Of a DNA stretch of 25,726 bases, positions 11,628 through 24,446 are shown piece after piece. The notes below the pieces were generated by a model that had not been told where the DNA came from, searched no databases, and saw only the letters and a program-made list of their open reading frames with translations. Both the position numbers and the translations under genes were made by a program. The stretch is from positions 1 to 25,726 of the forward strand of contig NEEC01000097.1 of the NCBI GenBank assembly GCA_002189035.1, written 5' to 3'. Each line of letters begins with the position of its first letter. The stretch's first letter is position 1. Source of the DNA: Utricularia gibba (taxonomy: Eukaryota > Streptophyta > Magnoliopsida > Lamiales > Lentibulariaceae).

Positions 11628-12150
11628 GCAGCCACCAAGAAAGGACACCTAAGACACTTTTCGTTGTGGCTTGTTTTTAATATGTCCACAGTTATCGGAC
11701 AAACGTAACTCCAAATTATAATACTTGGAGCTCGAAAAGGGCTTCCCAACAGTGTGCTATGAAGAGCAAGGATCTGCATGTTATGCAAGAGGTGCTTCGC
11801 GGACCAGGATGTGCGACGTAGTCATTTCATTGCGCATCATCATTCGGGGTGCATCCTAAAAATCACACGTGCACGGGATTCATTAAAAATAAATATTTAC
11901 GCATATCCAGAGTGTATAACAGTGTTGGGATAAGTGATGCCACGAAATTCATGATGTAGCATGTGACTTTTTTCCAACTTGATCGCATAGTAGATGAATT
12001 CTGACACCATATGTTGATGCATTTAGTTGCTATGATACTTCTGATTCTTGATGCACCATTCCCGTATACCATGTCTCTAGTGGCTATTTGATTCTTTTGC
12101 CTTGTATGTTGTTCGCATCAATTTCGAGAACATGAAGCACATTATTAAAT
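11628..12150. repeat. Type A satellite monomer, reference copy (523 bp)
   Basis: This is the reference copy of monomer A, from the homogeneous block. Diagnostic differences from B, in order, are: 'ccaccaagaaagg' near the start; 'ggcttg' before the T-run at 43-46; 'gtgcttcg' at 166; 'catcatcattc' at 208; 'gggattcatt' at 248; 'ccagagtgtataac' near 282; 'tgtagcatg' near 330; an EcoRI site GAATTC at monomer position 369-374, which B lacks; and the short form 'atgttgatgcattt' where B carries extra bases. The monomer is exactly 523 bp in nearly all units; units 2, 3, 23 and 24 have 522 bp, each through one lost base. The choice of first base is arbitrary. Confidence 0.93.
11674..11839. repeat. Conserved core block shared by A and B (reference copy in A)
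   Basis: Monomer positions 47-212 are the same in A and B except for one C/T difference at position 168. The equivalent in the adjacent B copy is 12197-12362. The block runs from the T-run before 'aatatgtccacag', through 'ggacaaacgtaactcc', the inverted repeat and 'gagctcg', to 'cattgcgcatca'. Outside it, A and B differ about once every 8 bases. It recurs in every monomer of the window with only isolated single-base changes. Its length is close to that of a nucleosome particle plus linker, which is a coincidence or a clue that sequence alone cannot resolve. Confidence 0.85.
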
Positions 12151-12686
12151 GCAGTCACCACGGAATGCCACGTGAGACACCTTTCGTTGTGGCCCTTTTT
12201 TAATATGTCCACAGTTATCGGACAAACGTAACTCCAAATTATAATACTTGGAGCTCGAAAAGGGCTTCCCAACAGTGTGCTATGAAGAGCAAGGATCTGC
12301 ATGTTATGCAAGAGGTGTTTCGCGGACCAGGATGTGCGACGTAGTCATTTCATTGCGCATCACCATTCGGGATGCAGCCGAAAAATCACACGTGCACCGG
12401 ATTTGTTAAAAATAAATATTTACGCATATCCTGAGTATACAACAGTGTTGGGATAAGTGATGCCACGAAATTCATGATGTAACATGTGACTTTTTTCCAT
12501 CTTGATCGCATATCCGATGAAGTTTGACACCATATGTTTTGGCTGTTGATTGATTCAATTAGTTGCTATGATACTTCTGATTCTTGATGCACCATTCCCA
12601 TACACCATGTCTCTAGTGGCTATTTGATTCTTTTGCCGTGTATCCCATTTGCATCAATGTCGAGAACGAGAAGCACATTCTTAGAC
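12151..12686. repeat. Type B satellite monomer, reference copy (536 bp)
   Basis: This is the reference copy of monomer B. It aligns to A along its whole length with roughly 45 substitutions by my count and one length difference. B has 'ttttggctgttgattgattc' where A has a shorter 'ttgatgc' stretch, a net gain of 13 bp that accounts for the full 523/536 difference. Other B markers are 'gtgtttcg', 'caccattcggga', 'gcagccgaaaa', 'caccggatttg', 'cctgagtatac', 'tgtaacatg', 'atatccgatgaag', and 'cccatacacc' near the 3' end. B monomers vary more between units (512-536 bp, 660 bp in unit 22) than A monomers (522-523 bp). Confidence 0.93.
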
Positions 12687-15600
12687 GCAGCCACCAAGAA
12701 AGGACACCTAAGACACTTTTCGTTGTGGCTTGTTTTTAATATGTCCACAGTTATCGGACAAACGTAACTCCAAATTATAATACTTGGAGCTCGAAAAGGG
12801 CTTCCCAACAGTGTGCTATGAAGAGCAAGGATCTGCATGTTATGCAAGAGGTGCTTCGCGGACCAGGATGTGCGACGTAGTCATTTCATTGCGCATCATC
12901 ATTCGGGGTGCATCCTAAAAATCACACGTGCACGGGATTCATTAAAAATAAATATTTACGCATATCCAGAGTGTATAACAGTGTTGGGATAAGTGATGCC
13001 ACGAAATTCATGATGTAGCATGTGACTTTTTTCCAACTTGATCGCATAGTAGATGAATTCTGACACCATATGTTGATGCATTTAGTTGCTATGATACTTC
13101 TGATTCTTGATGCACCATTCCCGTATACCATGTCTCTAGTGGCTATTTGATTCTTTTGCCTTGTATGTTGTTCGCATCAATTTCGAGAACATGAAGCACA
13201 TTATTAAATGCAGTCACCACGGAATGCCACGTGAGACACCTTTCGTTGTGGCCCTTTTTTAATATGTCCACAGTTATCGGACAAACGTAACTCCAAATTA
13301 TAATACTTGGAGCTCGAAAAGGGCTTCCCAACAGTGTGCTATGAAGAGCAAGGATCTGCATGTTATGCAAGAGGTGTTTCGCGGACCAGGATGTGCGACG
13401 TAGTCATTTCATTGCGCATCACCATTCGGGATGCAGCCGAAAAATCACACGTGCACCGGATTTGTTAAAAATAAATATTTACGCATATCCTGAGTATACA
13501 ACAGTGTTGGGATAAGTGATGCCACGAAATTCATGATGTAACATGTGACTTTTTTCCATCTTGATCGCATATCCGATGAAGTTTGACACCATATGTTTTG
13601 GCTGTTGATTGATTCAATTAGTTGCTATGATACTTCTGATTCTTGATGCACCATTCCCATACACCATGTCTCTAGTGGCTATTTGATTCTTTTGCCGTGT
13701 ATCCCATTTGCATCAATGTCGAGAACGAGAAGCACATTCTTAGACGCAGCCACCAAGAAAGGACACCTAAGACACTTTTCGTTGTGGCTTGTTTTTAATA
13801 TGTCCACAGTTATCGGACAAACGTAACTCCAAATTATAATACTTGGAGCTCGAAAAGGGCTTCCCAACAGTGTGCTATGAAGAGCAAGGATCTGCATGTT
13901 ATGCAAGAGGTGCTTCGCGGACCAGGATGTGCGACGTAGTCATTTCATTGCGCATCATCATTCGGGGTGCATCCTAAAAATCACACGTGCACGGGATTCA
14001 TTAAAAATAAATATTTACGCATATCCAGAGTGTATAACAGTGTTGGGATAAGTGATGCCACGAAATTCATGATGTAGCATGTGACTTTTTTCCAACTTGA
14101 TCGCATAGTAGATGAATTCTGACACCATATGTTGATGCATTTAGTTGCTATGATACTTCTGATTCTTGATGCACCATTCCCGTATACCATGTCTCTAGTG
14201 GCTATTTGATTCTTTTGCCTTGTATGTTGTTCGCATCAATTTCGAGAACATGAAGCACATTATTAAATGCAGTCACCACGGAATGCCACGTGAGACACCT
14301 TTCGTTGTGGCCCTTTTTTAATATGTCCACAGTTATCGGACAAACGTAACTCCAAATTATAATACTTGGAGCTCGAAAAGGGCTTCCCAACAGTGTGCTA
14401 TGAAGAGCAAGGATCTGCATGTTATGCAAGAGGTGTTTCGCGGACCAGGATGTGCGACGTAGTCATTTCATTGCGCATCACCATTCGGGATGCAGCCGAA
14501 AAATCACACGTGCACCGGATTTGTTAAAAATAAATATTTACGCATATCCTGAGTATACAACAGTGTTGGGATAAGTGATGCCACGAAATTCATGATGTAA
14601 CATGTGACTTTTTTCCATCTTGATCGCATATCCGATGAAGTTTGACACCATATGTTTTGGCTGTTGATTGATTCAATTAGTTGCTATGATACTTCTGATT
14701 CTTGATGCACCATTCCCATACACCATGTCTCTAGTGGCTATTTGATTCTTTTGCCGTGTATCCCATTTGCATCAATGTCGAGAACGAGAAGCACATTCTT
14801 AGACGCAGCCACCAAGAAAGGACACCTAAGACACTTTTCGTTGTGGCTTGTTTTTAATATGTCCACAGTTATCGGACAAACGTAACTCCAAATTATAATA
14901 CTTGGAGCTCGAAAAGGGCTTCCCAACAGTGTGCTATGAAGAGCAAGGATCTGCATGTTATGCAAGAGGTGCTTCGCGGACCAGGATGTGCGACGTAGTC
15001 ATTTCATTGCGCATCATCATTCGGGGTGCATCCTAAAAATCACACGTGCACGGGATTCATTAAAAATAAATATTTACGCATATCCAGAGTGTATAACAGT
15101 GTTGGGATAAGTGATGCCACGAAATTCATGATGTAGCATGTGACTTTTTTCCAACTTGATCGCATAGTAGATGAATTCTGACACCATATGTTGATGCATT
15201 TAGTTGCTATGATACTTCTGATTCTTGATGCACCATTCCCGTATACCATGTCTCTAGTGGCTATTTGATTCTTTTGCCTTGTATGTTGTTCGCATCAATT
15301 TCGAGAACATGAAGCACATTATTAAATGCAGTCACCACGGAATGCCACGTGAGACACCTTTCGTTGTGGCCCTTTTTTAATATGTCCACAGTTATCGGAC
15401 AAACGTAACTCCAAATTATAATACTTGGAGCTCGAAAAGGGCTTCCCAACAGTGTGCTATGAAGAGCAAGGATCTGCATGTTATGCAAGAGGTGTTTCGC
15501 GGACCAGGATGTGCGACGTAGTCATTTCATTGCGCATCACCATTCGGGATGCAGCCGAAAAATCACACGTGCACCGGATTTGTTAAAAATAAATATTTAC

Positions 15601-18600
15601 GCATATCCTGAGTATACAACAGTGTTGGGATAAGTGATGCCACGAAATTCATGATGTAACATGTGACTTTTTTCCATCTTGATCGCATATCCGATGAAGT
15701 TTGACACCATATGTTTTGGCTGTTGATTGATTCAATTAGTTGCTATGATACTTCTGATTCTTGATGCACCATTCCCATACACCATGTCTCTAGTGGCTAT
15801 TTGATTCTTTTGCCGTGTATCCCATTTGCATCAATGTCGAGAACGAGAAGCACATTCTTAGACGCAGCCACCAAGAAAGGACACCTAAGACACTTTTCGT
15901 TGTGGCTTGTTTTTAATATGTCCACAGTTATCGGACAAACGTAACTCCAAATTATAATACTTGGAGCTCGAAAAGGGCTTCCCAACAGTGTGCTATGAAG
16001 AGCAAGGATCTGCATGTTATGCAAGAGGTGCTTCGCGGACCAGGATGTGCGACGTAGTCATTTCATTGCGCATCATCATTCGGGGTGCATCCTAAAAATC
16101 ACACGTGCACGGGATTCATTAAAAATAAATATTTACGCATATCCAGAGTGTATAACAGTGTTGGGATAAGTGATGCCACGAAATTCATGATGTAGCATGT
16201 GACTTTTTTCCAACTTGATCGCATAGTAGATGAATTCTGACACCATATGTTGATGCATTTAGTTGCTATGATACTTCTGATTCTTGATGCACCATTCCCG
16301 TATACCATGTCTCTAGTGGCTATTTGATTCTTTTGCCTTGTATGTTGTTCGCATCAATTTCGAGAACATGAAGCACATTATTAAATGCAGTCACCACGGA
16401 ATGCCACGTGAGACACCTTTCGTTGTGGCCCTTTTTTAATATGTCCACAGTTATCGGACAAACGTAACTCCAAATTATAATACTTGGAGCTCGAAAAGGG
16501 CTTCCCAACAGTGTGCTATGAAGAGCAAGGATCTGCATGTTATGCAAGAGGTGTTTCGCGGACCAGGATGTGCGACGTAGTCATTTCATTGCGCATCACC
16601 ATTCGGGATGCAGCCGAAAAATCACACGTGCACCGGATTTGTTAAAAATAAATATTTACGCATATCCTGAGTATACAACAGTGTTGGGATAAGTGATGCC
16701 ACGAAATTCATGATGTAACATGTGACTTTTTTCCATCTTGATCGCATATCCGATGAAGTTTGACACCATATGTTTTGGCTGTTGATTGATTCAATTAGTT
16801 GCTATGATACTTCTGATTCTTGATGCACCATTCCCATACACCATGTCTCTAGTGGCTATTTGATTCTTTTGCCGTGTATCCCATTTGCATCAATGTCGAG
16901 AACGAGAAGCACATTCTTAGACGCAGCCACCAAGAAAGGACACCTAAGACACTTTTCGTTGTGGCTTGTTTTTAATATGTCCACAGTTATCGGACAAACG
17001 TAACTCCAAATTATAATACTTGGAGCTCGAAAAGGGCTTCCCAACAGTGTGCTATGAAGAGCAAGGATCTGCATGTTATGCAAGAGGTGCTTCGCGGACC
17101 AGGATGTGCGACGTAGTCATTTCATTGCGCATCATCATTCGGGGTGCATCCTAAAAATCACACGTGCACGGGATTCATTAAAAATAAATATTTACGCATA
17201 TCCAGAGTGTATAACAGTGTTGGGATAAGTGATGCCACGAAATTCATGATGTAGCATGTGACTTTTTTCCAACTTGATCGCATAGTAGATGAATTCTGAC
17301 ACCATATGTTGATGCATTTAGTTGCTATGATACTTCTGATTCTTGATGCACCATTCCCGTATACCATGTCTCTAGTGGCTATTTGATTCTTTTGCCTTGT
17401 ATGTTGTTCGCATCAATTTCGAGAACATGAAGCACATTATTAAATGCAGTCACCACGGAATGCCACGTGAGACACCTTTCGTTGTGGCCCTTTTTTAATA
17501 TGTCCACAGTTATCGGACAAACGTAACTCCAAATTATAATACTTGGAGCTCGAAAAGGGCTTCCCAACAGTGTGCTATGAAGAGCAAGGATCTGCATGTT
17601 ATGCAAGAGGTGTTTCGCGGACCAGGATGTGCGACGTAGTCATTTCATTGCGCATCACCATTCGGGATGCAGCCGAAAAATCACACGTGCACCGGATTTG
17701 TTAAAAATAAATATTTACGCATATCCTGAGTATACAACAGTGTTGGGATAAGTGATGCCACGAAATTCATGATGTAACATGTGACTTTTTTCCATCTTGA
17801 TCGCATATCCGATGAAGTTTGACACCATATGTTTTGGCTGTTGATTGATTCAATTAGTTGCTATGATACTTCTGATTCTTGATGCACCATTCCCATACAC
17901 CATGTCTCTAGTGGCTATTTGATTCTTTTGCCGTGTATCCCATTTGCATCAATGTCGAGAACGAGAAGCACATTCTTAGACGCAGCCACCAAGAAAGGAC
18001 ACCTAAGACACTTTTCGTTGTGGCTTGTTTTTAATATGTCCACAGTTATCGGACAAACGTAACTCCAAATTATAATACTTGGAGCTCGAAAAGGGCTTCC
18101 CAACAGTGTGCTATGAAGAGCAAGGATCTGCATGTTATGCAAGAGGTGCTTCGCGGACCAGGATGTGCGACGTAGTCATTTCATTGCGCATCATCATTCG
18201 GGGTGCATCCTAAAAATCACACGTGCACGGGATTCATTAAAAATAAATATTTACGCATATCCAGAGTGTATAACAGTGTTGGGATAAGTGATGCCACGAA
18301 ATTCATGATGTAGCATGTGACTTTTTTCCAACTTGATCGCATAGTAGATGAATTCTGACACCATATGTTGATGCATTTAGTTGCTATGATACTTCTGATT
18401 CTTGATGCACCATTCCCGTATACCATGTCTCTAGTGGCTATTTGATTCTTTTGCCTTGTATGTTGTTCGCATCAATTTCGAGAACATGAAGCACATTATT
18501 AAATGCAGTCACCACGGAATGCCACGTGAGACACCTTTCGTTGTGGCCCTTTTTTAATATGTCCACAGTTATCGGACAAACGTAACTCCAAATTATAATA

Positions 18601-21600
18601 CTTGGAGCTCGAAAAGGGCTTCCCAACAGTGTGCTATGAAGAGCAAGGATCTGCATGTTATGCAAGAGGTGTTTCGCGGACCAGGATGTGCGACGTAGTC
18701 ATTTCATTGCGCATCACCATTCGGGATGCAGCCGAAAAATCACACGTGCACCGGATTTGTTAAAAATAAATATTTACGCATATCCTGAGTATACAACAGT
18801 GTTGGGATAAGTGATGCCACGAAATTCATGATGTAACATGTGACTTTTTTCCATCTTGATCGCATATCCGATGAAGTTTGACACCATATGTTTTGGCTGT
18901 TGATTGATTCAATTAGTTGCTATGATACTTCTGATTCTTGATGCACCATTCCCATACACCATGTCTCTAGTGGCTATTTGATTCTTTTGCCGTGTATCCC
19001 ATTTGCATCAATGTCGAGAACGAGAAGCACATTCTTAGACGCAGCCACCAAGAAAGGACACCTAAGACACTTTTCGTTGTGGCTTGTTTTTAATATGTCC
19101 ACAGTTATCGGACAAACGTAACTCCAAATTATAATACTTGGAGCTCGAAAAGGGCTTCCCAACAGTGTGCTATGAAGAGCAAGGATCTGCATGTTATGCA
19201 AGAGGTGCTTCGCGGACCAGGATGTGCGACGTAGTCATTTCATTGCGCATCATCATTCGGGGTGCATCCTAAAAATCACACGTGCACGGGATTCATTAAA
19301 AATAAATATTTACGCATATCCAGAGTGTATAACAGTGTTGGGATAAGTGATGCCACGAAATTCATGATGTAGCATGTGACTTTTTTCCAACTTGATCGCA
19401 TAGTAGATGAATTCTGACACCATATGTTGATGCATTTAGTTGCTATGATACTTCTGATTCTTGATGCACCATTCCCGTATACCATGTCTCTAGTGGCTAT
19501 TTGATTCTTTTGCCTTGTATGTTGTTCGCATCAATTTCGAGAACATGAAGCACATTATTAAATGCAGTCACCACGGAATGCCACGTGAGACACCTTTCGT
19601 TGTGGCCCTTTTTTAATATGTCCACAGTTATCGGACAAACGTAACTCCAAATTATAATACTTGGAGCTCGAAAAGGGCTTCCCAACAGTGTGCTATGAAG
19701 AGCAAGGATCTGCATGTTATGCAAGAGGTGTTTCGCGGACCAGGATGTGCGACGTAGTCATTTCATTGCGCATCACCATTCGGGATGCAGCCGAAAAATC
19801 ACACGTGCACCGGATTTGTTAAAAATAAATATTTACGCATATCCTGAGTATACAACAGTGTTGGGATAAGTGATGCCACGAAATTCATGATGTAACATGT
19901 GACTTTTTTCCATCTTGATCGCATATCCGATGAAGTTTGACACCATATGTTTTGGCTGTTGATTGATTCAATTAGTTGCTATGATACTTCTGATTCTTGA
20001 TGCACCATTCCCATACACCATGTCTCTAGTGGCTATTTGATTCTTTTGCCGTGTATCCCATTTGCATCAATGTCGAGAACGAGAAGCACATTCTTAGACG
20101 CAGCCACCAAGAAAGGACACCTAAGACACTTTTCGTTGTGGCTTGTTTTTAATATGTCCACAGTTATCGGACAAACGTAACTCCAAATTATAATACTTGG
20201 AGCTCGAAAAGGGCTTCCCAACAGTGTGCTATGAAGAGCAAGGATCTGCATGTTATGCAAGAGGTGCTTCGCGGACCAGGATGTGCGACGTAGTCATTTC
20301 ATTGCGCATCATCATTCGGGGTGCATCCTAAAAATCACACGTGCACGGGATTCATTAAAAATAAATATTTACGCATATCCAGAGTGTATAACAGTGTTGG
20401 GATAAGTGATGCCACGAAATTCATGATGTAGCATGTGACTTTTTTCCAACTTGATCGCATAGTAGATGAATTCTGACACCATATGTTGATGCATTTAGTT
20501 GCTATGATACTTCTGATTCTTGATGCACCATTCCCGTATACCATGTCTCTAGTGGCTATTTGATTCTTTTGCCTTGTATGTTGTTCGCATCAATTTCGAG
20601 AACATGAAGCACATTATTAAATGCAGTCACCACGGAATGCCACGTGAGACACCTTTCGTTGTGGCCCTTTTTTAATATGTCCACAGTTATCGGACAAACG
20701 TAACTCCAAATTATAATACTTGGAGCTCGAAAAGGGCTTCCCAACAGTGTGCTATGAAGAGCAAGGATCTGCATGTTATGCAAGAGGTGTTTCGCGGACC
20801 AGGATGTGCGACGTAGTCATTTCATTGCGCATCACCATTCGGGATGCAGCCGAAAAATCACACGTGCACCGGATTTGTTAAAAATAAATATTTACGCATA
20901 TCCTGAGTATACAACAGTGTTGGGATAAGTGATGCCACGAAATTCATGATGTAACATGTGACTTTTTTCCATCTTGATCGCATATCCGATGAAGTTTGAC
21001 ACCATATGTTTTGGCTGTTGATTGATTCAATTAGTTGCTATGATACTTCTGATTCTTGATGCACCATTCCCATACACCATGTCTCTAGTGGCTATTTGAT
21101 TCTTTTGCCGTGTATCCCATTTGCATCAATGTCGAGAACGAGAAGCACATTCTTAGACGCAGCCACCAAGAAAGGACACCTAAGACACTTTTCGTTGTGG
21201 CTTGTTTTTAATATGTCCACAGTTATCGGACAAACGTAACTCCAAATTATAATACTTGGAGCTCGAAAAGGGCTTCCCAACAGTGTGCTATGAAGAGCAA
21301 GGATCTGCATGTTATGCAAGAGGTGCTTCGCGGACCAGGATGTGCGACGTAGTCATTTCATTGCGCATCATCATTCGGGGTGCATCCTAAAAATCACACG
21401 TGCACGGGATTCATTAAAAATAAATATTTACGCATATCCAGAGTGTATAACAGTGTTGGGATAAGTGATGCCACGAAATTCATGATGTAGCATGTGACTT
21501 TTTTCCAACTTGATCGCATAGTAGATGAATTCTGACACCATATGTTGATGCATTTAGTTGCTATGATACTTCTGATTCTTGATGCACCATTCCCGTATAC

Positions 21601-22217
21601 CATGTCTCTAGTGGCTATTTGATTCTTTTGCCTTGTATGTTGTTCGCATCAATTTCGAGAACATGAAGCACATTATTAAATGCAGTCACCACGGAATGCC
21701 ACGTGAGACACCTTTCGTTGTGGCCCTTTTTTAATATGTCCACAGTTATCGGACAAACGTAACTCCAAATTATAATACTTGGAGCTCGAAAAGGGCTTCC
21801 CAACAGTGTGCTATGAAGAGCAAGGATCTGCATGTTATGCAAGAGGTGTTTCGCGGACCAGGATGTGCGACGTAGTCATTTCATTGCGCATCACCATTCG
21901 GGATGCAGCCGAAAAATCACACGTGCACCGGATTTGTTAAAAATAAATATTTACGCATATCCTGAGTATACAACAGTGTTGGGATAAGTGATGCCACGAA
22001 ATTCATGATGTAACATGTGACTTTTTTCCATCTTGATCGCATATCCGATGAAGTTTGACACCATATGTTTTGGCTGTTGATTGATTCAATTAGTTGCTAT
22101 GATACTTCTGATTCTTGATGCACCATTCCCATACACCATGTCTCTAGTGGCTATTTGATTCTTTTGCCGTGTATCCCATTTGCATCAATGTCGAGAACGA
22201 GAAGCACATTCTTAGAC

Positions 22218-23400
22218 GCAGCCACCAAGAAAGGACACCTAAGACACTTTTCGTTGTGGCTTGTTTTTAATATGTCCACAGTTATCGGACAAACGTAACT
22301 CCAAATTATAATACTTGGAGCTCGAAAAGGGCTTCCCAACAGTGTGCTATGAAGAGCAAGGATCTGCATGTTATGCAAGAGGTGCTTCGCGGACCAGGAT
22401 GTGCGACGTAGTCATTTCATTGCGCATCATCATTCGGGGTGCATCCTAAAAATCACACGTGCACGGGATTCATTAAAAATAAATATTTACGCATATCCAG
22501 AGTGTATAACAGTGTTGGGATAAGTGATGCCACGAAATTCATGATGTAGCATGTGACTTTTTTCCAACTTGATCGCATAGTAGATGAATTCTGACACCAT
22601 ATGTTGATGCATTTAGTTGCTATGATACTTCTGATTCTTGATGCACCATTCCCGTATACCATGTCTCTAGTGGCTATTTGATTCTTTTGCCTTGTATGTT
22701 GTTCGCATCAATTTCGAGAACATGAAGCACATTATTAAATGCAGTCACCACGGAATGCCACGTGAGACACCTTTCGTTGTGGCCTTTTTTAATATGTCCA
22801 CAGTTATCGGACAAACGTAACTCCAAATTATAATACTTGGAGCTCGAAAAGGGCTTCCCAACAACAGTGTGCTATGAAGAGCAAGGATCTGCATGTTATG
22901 CAAGAGGTGTTGCGCGGACCAGGATGTGCGACGTAGTCATTTCATTGCGCATCTGCATCATATCGCGGTGACACGTAATTGATTCAATCATTCATCGTGC
23001 ACGGGATTCAAAAATAAATATTTACGCATATCCAGAGTGTATAACAGTGTTGGGATAAGTGATGCCACGAAATTCATGATGTATAACAGTGTCGCACTTA
23101 TGTTGATGCCTATCTTAGATTCTGACACCATATGTTGATGCATTTAGTTGTATGATCATTCCATGATACCATGTCTCTTGGCTGTTGGATGTTGGATCAA
23201 TTCGAATGTTATGTCTGCATGATGCAATACCAGGATTGCGACGTAGGATTTCATTGCTATGCAGCCATGTGCACCGCATACAGTCCATTGATCATCTAGT
23301 GCACGCATATGTTTTGCATTCTTATTGCCGATTCTTGATGCACCATTCCCATCTTGCTATCACCATTTGTCTGTCGAGAACGAGAAGCACATTCTTAGAC
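22218..23400. repeat. HOR unit 22 (1183 bp), B monomer disrupted
   Basis: A (22218-22740) is in reference form. B starts normally at 22741 with one base fewer in the C/T run, an extra 'aac' at about 22861 and a T-to-G change in 'gtgttgcg'. It follows the reference to about 22953, departs from it, and rejoins at 'tgtcgagaacgag' from about 23372. The B part is 660 bp instead of 536. The landmark order outside the scrambled piece is normal, so the array continues in phase and orientation. Confidence 0.9.
22954..23371. other. Scrambled satellite segment within unit 22
   Basis: These 418 bp replace the 296 bp expected between monomer-B positions 212 and 507. Recognisable pieces, in order, are: a short unmatched stretch containing 'ttgattcaat'; an A-type piece at about 22998-23084 ('gggattca', 'ccagagtgtataac', 'cacgaaattcatgatg'); a repeated 'tataacagtgt' at 23082-23092; an A-type 'ttctgacaccatatgttg' piece near 23120; a B-type 'ttggctgttg' at 23178; a degraded second pass through the core ('accaggattgcgacgtagg' near 23230); and a degraded B tail ending in 'gattcttgatgcaccattcc'. 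It contains a 98-codon open frame that runs on into normal repeat (23185-23481) and has no coding features I trust. Confidence 0.8.
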
Positions 23401-24446
23401 GCAGCCACCAAGAAAGGACACCTAAGACACTTTTCGTTGTGGCTTGTTTTTAATATGTCCACAGTTATCGGACAAACGTAACTCCAAATTATAATACTTG
23501 GAGCTCGAAAAGGGCTTCCCAACAGTGTGCTATGAAGAGCAAGGATCTGCATGTTATGCAAGAGGTGCTTCGCGGACCAGGATGTGCGACGTAGTCATTT
23601 CATTGCGCATCATCATTCGGGGTGCATCCTAAAAATCACACGTGCACGGGATTCATTAAAAATAAATATTTACGCATATCCAGAGTGTATAACAGTGTTG
23701 GGATAAGTGATGCCACGAAATTCATGATGTAGCATGTGACTTTTTTCCAACTTGATCGCATAGTAGATGAATTCTGACACCATATGTTGATGCATTTAGT
23801 TGCTATGATACTTCTGATTCTTGATGCACCATTCCCGTATACCATGTCTCTAGTGGCTATTTGATTCTTTTGCCTTGTATGTTTTCGCATCAATTTCGAG
23901 AACATGAAGCACATTATTAAATGCAGTCACCACGGAATGCCACGTGAGACACCTTTCGTTGTGGCCCTTTTTTAATATGTCCACAGTTATCGGACAAACG
24001 TAACTCCAAATTATAATACTTGGAGCTCGAAAAGGGCTTCCCAACAGTGTGCTATGAAGAGCAAGGATCTGCATGTTATGCAAGAGGTGCTTCGCGGACC
24101 AGGATGTGCGACGTAGTCATTTCATTGCGCATCACCATTCGGGATGCATCCTAAAAATCACACGTGCACGGATTGTTAAAAATAAATATTTACGCATATC
24201 CAGAGTGTTTGGATAAGTGATGCCACGAAATTCATGATGTAACATGTGACTTTTTTCCATCTTGATCGCATATCCGATGAAGTTTGACACCATATGTTTT
24301 GGCTGTTGATTGATTCAATTAGTTGCTATGATACTTCTGATTCTTGATGCACCATTCCCATACACCATGTCTCTAGTGGCTATTTGATTCTTTTGCCGTG
24401 TATCCCATTTGCATCAATGTCGAGAACGAGAAGCACATTCTTAGAC
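23401..24446. repeat. HOR unit 23 (1046 bp), shortened mosaic B monomer
   Basis: A (23401-23922) lost one base in 'tatgttttcgc' near 23880. B (23923-24446) is 524 bp. It has A-type 'gtgcttcg', 'gcatcctaaaa' and 'ccagagtg', mixed with B-type 'caccattcggga' and 'tgtaacatg'. A stretch around 'ataacagtg' near 24205 is missing, and 'cacggattg' is shortened. Confidence 0.9.

Larger units (their letters stand above)
11628..22217. repeat. Homogeneous block: HOR units 12-21, ten copies of 1059 bp
   Basis: Ten consecutive units start at 11628, 12687, 13746, 14805, 15864, 16923, 17982, 19041, 20100 and 21159. Each has A = 523 bp and B = 536 bp, with no difference visible to me. The B monomers start 523 bp after each unit start. 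A run of 10,590 bp without an apparent change means very recent amplification or homogenisation by unequal exchange, or a consensus that an assembler copied or over-smoothed. The copy number here should be treated as provisional for that reason. Confidence 0.93.

Noticed and set aside
23185-23481. 98-codon plus-strand open frame over the scrambled segment
   Set aside because: It starts in rearranged satellite fragments and ends in ordinary repeat. No domain is visible, and length alone is not evidence.
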